Positions 59,740 to 64,000 of a stretch of 64,000 nucleotides of DNA are shown here, one piece after another. Location of the stretch: NCBI GenBank assembly GCA_052078155.1, contig JBQJBP010000001.1:682001-746000 (forward strand). Reading direction: 5' to 3'. Positions within the stretch are counted from its first letter, which is position 1, and every line of letters starts with the position of its first letter. The translations under genes were made by a program, and so were the position numbers. Source of the stretch: CAXBMB01 sp052078155. GTDB taxonomy: Bacteria > Pseudomonadota > Alphaproteobacteria > Kiloniellales > DSM-21159. The notes beneath the pieces were generated by a model. It did no database searches, had not been told where the DNA came from, and saw only the letters and a program-made list of their open reading frames with translations.

Positions 59740-60651
59740 TCAGCGGCAGGCCGACTGCAGAGGCCGGTCCGTAAGGATCGGGCGCAGGATTTTCATGATG
59801 ATTCCGAGGTTCAATCCAACTACGGCTGTGCCATCGGCAGCGGTTTTTTCCGCCCCGTGATGCAATCCCACCACACAGTGGCGACTATCCAGAACCGGAG
59901 AGCCGGACGATCCCGGCTCTGTTTCACAGCTGTGGGAAAAGTTGCTGTTGTTCTGATAACCGTGAACGCGCGGTATGACCGGCGTTCTTACGCCACAGGA
60001 ATAGCCCGCAACCGTTCCTGTTTCGCCGGACAGTACCGGGCCGGAGATCTGCATGGGCGTGCCCTGGGGATGCTGGGGGATGTAAAGCGGCGCGTTGCTG
60101 CCAGGGGGTGTCAAAGCCAAAGGCAACCAGGGCCACTTGTTCTGCCCACTACTCATGCCTTTCAGCGTGACAAGGGCAAAATCAAGATCTGCCTGACCTC
60201 CCAGAAACCGGTCACAAGTAAAGCTCTGCGCAGCGTGAAGCTGCCCATTTGCCTCACGCCAATAGCCGAAAACAAACTCTGTCGCGTTGCAGACCTGTTG
60301 ACTTTGGATGCAGTGGTAGTTTGTCAGCAGGGTCCGGGTGCCGACAAGAAACCCACTGCAGGGATAAAACAGATCCGGCCCAGCCGAGACCTTCAGCAAG
60401 GCCACGCCACGGGCCCGCTGCATGATCTCCTTTTGCCCGAAAACAACAGACAAAGGCTGCAAAAGGCCCTTCTCGCCTGCGGGATCATTAGGAAGCGCAC
60501 CGTTCTGACCCTCGACCTTTGTCTGGGCAACAAGCAGGTCTGCAGACTGGACCTGAGAATTGAAGCCCCCCTGAACGACAAGCAAAAGGAGAACGGCAGA
60601 AACAAAGCCGAGGCTCCTCACGCCGACAACACTGTTACCTTGAGAATCCAT
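59740..60651 (-). CDS. Secreted trypsin-like serine protease, cysteine-rich
   Basis: 303 residues. A signal sequence or anchor at about 12-35 (VGVRSLGFVSAVLLLLVVQGG) precedes a chymotrypsin-fold domain. The catalytic triad is H113 (LLTNYHCI), D157 (ADLDFALV) and S249 (EPGSSGSPVL). There are eight cysteines (relative residues about 98, 114, 121, 146, 219, 242, 259, 302), an unusual number for a bacterial protein and suggestive of disulphides in the periplasm or outside. The ATG at 60651 has GGGGGA 7 bases upstream; the frame to 60738 is longer without support. Divergent from the MBOAT gene. Confidence 0.85.
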   Translation of the reverse strand: MDSQGNSVVGVRSLGFVSAVLLLLVVQGGFNSQVQSADLLVAQTKVEGQNGALPNDPAGEKGLLQPLSVVFGQKEIMQRARGVALLKVSAGPDLFYPCSGFLVGTRTLLTNYHCIQSQQVCNATEFVFGYWREANGQLHAAQSFTCDRFLGGQADLDFALVTLKGMSSGQNKWPWLPLALTPPGSNAPLYIPQHPQGTPMQISGPVLSGETGTVAGYSCGVRTPVIPRVHGYQNNSNFSHSCETEPGSSGSPVLDSRHCVVGLHHGAEKTAADGTAVVGLNLGIIMKILRPILTDRPLQSACR

Positions 60652-60957
60652 AGAATGATCCCCCGCCATCCAGCCACCGGGCGAAGTCCTCAGCGCTCCT
60701 TCAGCGGCCCTGGTCCAAATCACCCATTTTTCTGACATAACCTAAACTGTGACGCTTGAGTGCTGCTGCTGTGAGTAATTTGGCCATTCCGGGTTTGTGG
60801 AAAGGCTTGATGGAACAGGGTTTTCCAGCCCTCCCCAGCCAGACCTGCGGCAACTCTTTTGTGGATTCAAAAAGTTAAGGCTGGTAACTAATCTTTAGGA
60901 ATAGAGCCCCTCTTGCACAGGCAAGAAGGCTCCGCGGCGAACTGGCAGAGGCCTGAA
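60652..60957. other. Divergent region, protease / MBOAT
   Basis: 306 bases. It must hold promoters for both directions. I saw no convincing -35/-10 pair or other element. Confidence 0.35.
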
Positions 60958-62511
60958 ATGCTCTTTAACACCGACGAGTTTATCTTTCTTTTCCTGCCTA
61001 TTGTTCTCGCCGGCTTCTTTCTGTTAGGCCGCCTCGGGGCGCACAGAGCCTGCCTGCTGTGGCTGGTTGCCGCGTCGCTGTTCTACTACGGCTGGTGGAA
61101 TCCCCTCTACATCATCCTGGTCGGCGGCTCGATGATGTTCAACTACACTCTGGGGTCCTACATCGGCCTGTCCAACAAACAGGACCAGCGTCAGCAGGCC
61201 AAGATGCTCACCACCATCGGGGTGGTCGCTAACCTGGGTTTGCTGGGCTACTACAAGTACGCCAATTTCTTCCTGGAAAATCTGGACGCCGTTGTCGGGC
61301 AGAACTGGACCTTGGGGGAAATCATCCTGCCCGTGGGCATTTCCTTTTTCACCTTCCAGCAAATCGCCTATCTGGTTGATGCCTACAAAGGGGAAACCAA
61401 GGACTACGATTTCGTCCAGTATTCCCTCTTTGTGATGTTCTTTCCGCAGCTGATCGCCGGGCCCATTGTCCATCACAAGGAAATGCTGCCCCAGTTTGCG
61501 CGGGCGCACACCTACAAACCCCGCTGGTCTAACGTGGCCATCGGCAGCACCATTTTCGCGATCGGCCTGGGCAAGAAGATGCTGCTAGCCGATCCGCTGG
61601 CAACCGTCGCAACCCCTGTCTTCGTTGCCGCCGGCAATGGAGAGGAACTGGCCTTCTTCGAAGCCTGGAAAGGGTCCATTGCTTACGGCCTGCAGCTTTA
61701 CTTTGATTTCTCAGGCTATTCGGATATGGCCATCGGCCTGGCCCGTATGTTCGGCATTCGCCTGCCGCTGAACTTCAATTCACCTTACAAAGCCACGGGG
61801 ATCATTGATTTCTGGCGCCGCTGGCACATGACCCTCTCCCGCTTCCTGAGGGATTACATCTACATCCCCCTGGGCGGCAGTCGCAAAGGTCTGTCCCGGC
61901 GCTACATCAACCTGATGGCCACCATGGTTCTGGGGGGACTGTGGCACGGTGCAGGCTGGAGCTTCATGCTCTGGGGCTTCCTGCATGGCTTCTTCCTGAT
62001 CGTCAACCACGGCTGGCGGTATCTGATGGGCAAACCGAGCACAAACCCCTGGGCCATTTTCTGCGCCCGTTTCATCACCTTTGTGGTGGTGATCCTGGCC
62101 TGGGTCCCCTTCCGGGCGGAAAACATGACCGACACCATGACCGTTTATCGCGGCATGATGAACCTGCCGGAGAATTTTTCCGCCGTTCTGGCGCCCCTGG
62201 GGTGGCTCGGCTTCACCTTCAACGGCCCGACTGCCGGTGGGGATGAACTCTGGCTGGTAGCCATTTTGATCTTCTGGCTTTCTTTCGTCTGGCTTCTGCC
62301 CAACACCCAGGACCTGCTGGCCCGCTTCCGTCCCGCCTACCATTTCGACAGCAGCAAGCTGGACAAAGCCCGTCTCTCTTTCCTGCTGAAAAGCCCCTTT
62401 GTGGCCTACTGGCGCCCGCAGATCGTCTGGGGGATTCTGGTTGGTCTTATCCTCGGTCTGTCCCTCATGAGCCTCAACCAGGTCAGTGAGTTTCTCTACT
62501 ACCAGTTCTAA
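60958..62511 (+). CDS. MBOAT family O-acyltransferase (AlgI-like)
   Basis: 517 residues, about ten to twelve membrane helices. The family core is 'YKYANFFLENLDAV', 'QIAYLVDAYKGE', 'FFPQLIAGPIVHHKEMLPQF', 'DFSGYSDMAIGLARMFGIRLPLNFNSPYKA' and 'DFWRRWHMTLSRFLRDYIYIPLGG', with the catalytic H330 in GLWHGAGWSF. It moves acyl groups across the inner membrane to a periplasmic polysaccharide or other polymer. Starts at the ATG with AGAGG upstream. The next gene, 45 bases later, encodes a likely SGNH partner. The acceptor is unknown; no polymer biosynthesis genes lie in the window. Confidence 0.92.
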   Translation: MLFNTDEFIFLFLPIVLAGFFLLGRLGAHRACLLWLVAASLFYYGWWNPLYIILVGGSMMFNYTLGSYIGLSNKQDQRQQAKMLTTIGVVANLGLLGYYKYANFFLENLDAVVGQNWTLGEIILPVGISFFTFQQIAYLVDAYKGETKDYDFVQYSLFVMFFPQLIAGPIVHHKEMLPQFARAHTYKPRWSNVAIGSTIFAIGLGKKMLLADPLATVATPVFVAAGNGEELAFFEAWKGSIAYGLQLYFDFSGYSDMAIGLARMFGIRLPLNFNSPYKATGIIDFWRRWHMTLSRFLRDYIYIPLGGSRKGLSRRYINLMATMVLGGLWHGAGWSFMLWGFLHGFFLIVNHGWRYLMGKPSTNPWAIFCARFITFVVVILAWVPFRAENMTDTMTVYRGMMNLPENFSAVLAPLGWLGFTFNGPTAGGDELWLVAILIFWLSFVWLLPNTQDLLARFRPAYHFDSSKLDKARLSFLLKSPFVAYWRPQIVWGILVGLILGLSLMSLNQVSEFLYYQF

Positions 62512-62556
62512 CGACAGTCTTTCTTTGATCGCTTATCCTGGCCAAGGGCCCCACAC

Positions 62557-63858
62557 ATGCGAAGTTACAAAAGCTACATGACAACAATCCTCATCACAGT
62601 CATCGCTCTGGGTTTCTTTTCACTGGCCGTCAGCCTGATCATTGATCCATACGGCATTCATCGGCTGGTGAGCATTGAAGGCATTAATGCGAACAAGCCA
62701 GAAGCCGACACCAACATTCGCCTGGTCAAGGCCTATGGGGTCAGACTGGTCAGACCAAACACCATCGTGCTGGGTAACTCGCGGGTCGAAGACGGCTTCG
62801 ATACCGATCTCTTTGCCGAAGTTCTCGACGTGAATGTCTACAACCTGGGCCTTCCCGGTTCATCCATTTTCGAGCTTTACCGTTATCTGCAGCATGCCCA
62901 GGCCGTAAAACCGCTTCAGCGGGTGGTGCTGGCTGTTGACTACTTCAGTTTCAACTCCAACCACGGTCGCTATCCCCCAACCTTTAAGAACGGCCGCCTG
63001 AGCGTGCAGGAAGACGGACAACCCACGTCCTTCTTCAATGGGGAGCGGATGGAGGACCTGAACAACATCTATGTATCCCTCTCCAGCATGATCAAAGCCT
63101 GGAACACGGTGATCAAGCAATCCCGGGACAATGTTTCCAACCGCACGGTCACGGGATTCAATCCCATGGCAGAGGCCGACCTGATCTATTCCCGGCGCGG
63201 CTACCGCAAGAACTTCTTTGATAAGAACTATTCACAGGCCAAGAACATCTGGCGCCGCGGTTTCAGTTCAGAGGTAACGAAACTCTGGCCCATTGCCCCC
63301 TTTGACTATCTGCAGGCAATCATTGATCTCTGCCGGAAGAACAACATCCAGCTGGATATCTTCATCCACCCCTATCACGCCCACATGCTGGAACTGCTGC
63401 AGGGACTGGACCAGTGGGAAGATTTCGAAGACTGGAAGCGCCATCTGGTGGCCTTGGTGGAAGCAGATAACGCCCGCTACCCAGATAAACCGGAATTCCC
63501 TATCTGGGATTTCTCCAACTACAACAGCATCACCAATGACAAACTGCCGGAAGCGGACGACAACAGCACCGGTTTGAAGTGGTATTGGGAGGTCTCTCAC
63601 TACAAGAGCGGTGTTGGGGATCTGGTCATTCAGCGCATGTACGGCAATGATGAAAACCGCGCAGAAATGGAACAGCTGGGCAGTGGCCCCCTCCCCGACG
63701 ACTTTGGCGTCAAAATCACCCTGGAAAACCTGGAGGAGTTTCTGGCGTCCTATGGCCCCGCCCGGGAGGCCTACCGCCAGTCTCGCGCAGAGGAAATGGA
63801 AGAACTGGCTGACGTCATTGCCCGCGCCCGCAAGCTCAAGAAGCTGGAAAGAAGATAA
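62557..63858 (+). CDS. SGNH-like membrane-anchored protein, MBOAT partner
   Basis: 433 residues. An N-terminal signal anchor (about 10-30) leads into a periplasmic domain. 'VLGNSRVEDGFDTDLF' (71-86) places S75 like the block-I serine of SGNH/GDSL acyl-esterases and DltD/AlgJ-type partners, and 'WYWEVSHYKSGVGDLV' near the C-terminus carries H348 where the catalytic histidine would be. Asn/Gly blocks are not clear, so catalytic identity is inferred. A charged helical C-terminus follows. Gene adjacency and terminator after it indicate a two-gene operon with the MBOAT gene. Not matched to a named family. Confidence 0.75.
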   Translation: MRSYKSYMTTILITVIALGFFSLAVSLIIDPYGIHRLVSIEGINANKPEADTNIRLVKAYGVRLVRPNTIVLGNSRVEDGFDTDLFAEVLDVNVYNLGLPGSSIFELYRYLQHAQAVKPLQRVVLAVDYFSFNSNHGRYPPTFKNGRLSVQEDGQPTSFFNGERMEDLNNIYVSLSSMIKAWNTVIKQSRDNVSNRTVTGFNPMAEADLIYSRRGYRKNFFDKNYSQAKNIWRRGFSSEVTKLWPIAPFDYLQAIIDLCRKNNIQLDIFIHPYHAHMLELLQGLDQWEDFEDWKRHLVALVEADNARYPDKPEFPIWDFSNYNSITNDKLPEADDNSTGLKWYWEVSHYKSGVGDLVIQRMYGNDENRAEMEQLGSGPLPDDFGVKITLENLEEFLASYGPAREAYRQSRAEEMEELADVIARARKLKKLERR

Positions 63859-63892
63859 GGGCCCGCTGGCTCTCCTGACCGCCATGAAAATC

Positions 63893-63925
63893 AAAAGCCC
63901 CGACCATCAGGCCGGGGCTTTTTTT
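63893..63925 (+). terminator. Rho-independent terminator after the MBOAT operon
   Basis: AAAAGCCCCG (63893-63902) pairs with CGGGGCTTTT (63913-63922) around a 10-base loop, ending in a T-run. Confidence 0.92.
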
Positions 63926-64000
63926 GTCCAAACGTCTTTGGGAGAGGAGTTTTGCAAACTCATACCTTCCGGACATTGCCTCCAAAAAGCGGGGCGGTGA

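Overview
The window reads as chromosomal DNA of a marine-type alphaproteobacterium, most likely of the Rhodospirillales/Kiloniellales group. The evidence is the contiguous tig-clpP-clpX-lon-hup-tRNA-Val block, a complete 14-gene nuo operon followed by birA-coaX-rnj-mce-DUF1467 (an alphaproteobacterial arrangement), an RNase J, and tRNA and hup promoters of the TTGACN-17-TTAGAC/TATAGA type. No phage, transposase, plasmid or CRISPR sequence was seen. The genus assignment is inference.

Layout. Positions 1-9.6 kb hold mixed small units: a cut PAS_5-type gene, an AEC carrier, NnrU, a flavin reductase, ribF, a GlpD-like oxidase, an SDR, a FrnE/DsbA-type oxidoreductase, YceI, a small secreted protein and a GFA protein. 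Positions 9.9-11.2 kb carry a protein that keeps the metal and catalytic residues of the DMSP lyase DddP. Positions 11.7-16.4 kb are a BMP-type (nucleoside-like) ABC importer operon. Positions 16.9-35.7 kb, all on the minus strand, are nuoA-N, birA, coaX, rnj, mce and DUF1467. Positions 36.3-40.1 kb hold a chemoreceptor, two tandem tRNA-Asp genes and a second AEC carrier. Positions 40.4-49.5 kb hold a flavin reductase and a seven-gene minus-strand operon for gamma-butyrobetaine/carnitine breakdown. Positions 50.1-57.9 kb are tRNA-Val, hup, lon, clpX, clpP, tig and tRNA-Leu. Positions 58.1-63.9 kb hold an MmgE/PrpD protein, a secreted trypsin-like protease, and an MBOAT acyltransferase with an SGNH-like partner.

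How the genes work together. The seven-gene operon can be read as one route: CoA activation (ADP-forming synthetase), desaturation (acyl-CoA dehydrogenase), hydration (CaiD-like crotonobetainyl-CoA hydratase), oxidation of L-carnitine and thioester hydrolysis (fused LcdH-thioesterase), and C-C cleavage of 3-dehydrocarnitine with acetyl-CoA (BKACE). The products would be glycine betaine and acetoacetate, and the control gene is a CdhR-like AraC regulator. With DddP, this gives the window an osmolyte-catabolism theme (DMSP and quaternary ammonium compounds). The conserved blocks cover respiration (complex I), cofactor supply (FAD, CoA, biotinylation), RNA decay and protein quality control.

Less expected non-coding elements are a dispersed repeat of about 100-140 bp (five copies recognised), a structured leader with two strong hairpins before tRNA-Val, and clear Rho-independent terminators after most operons.
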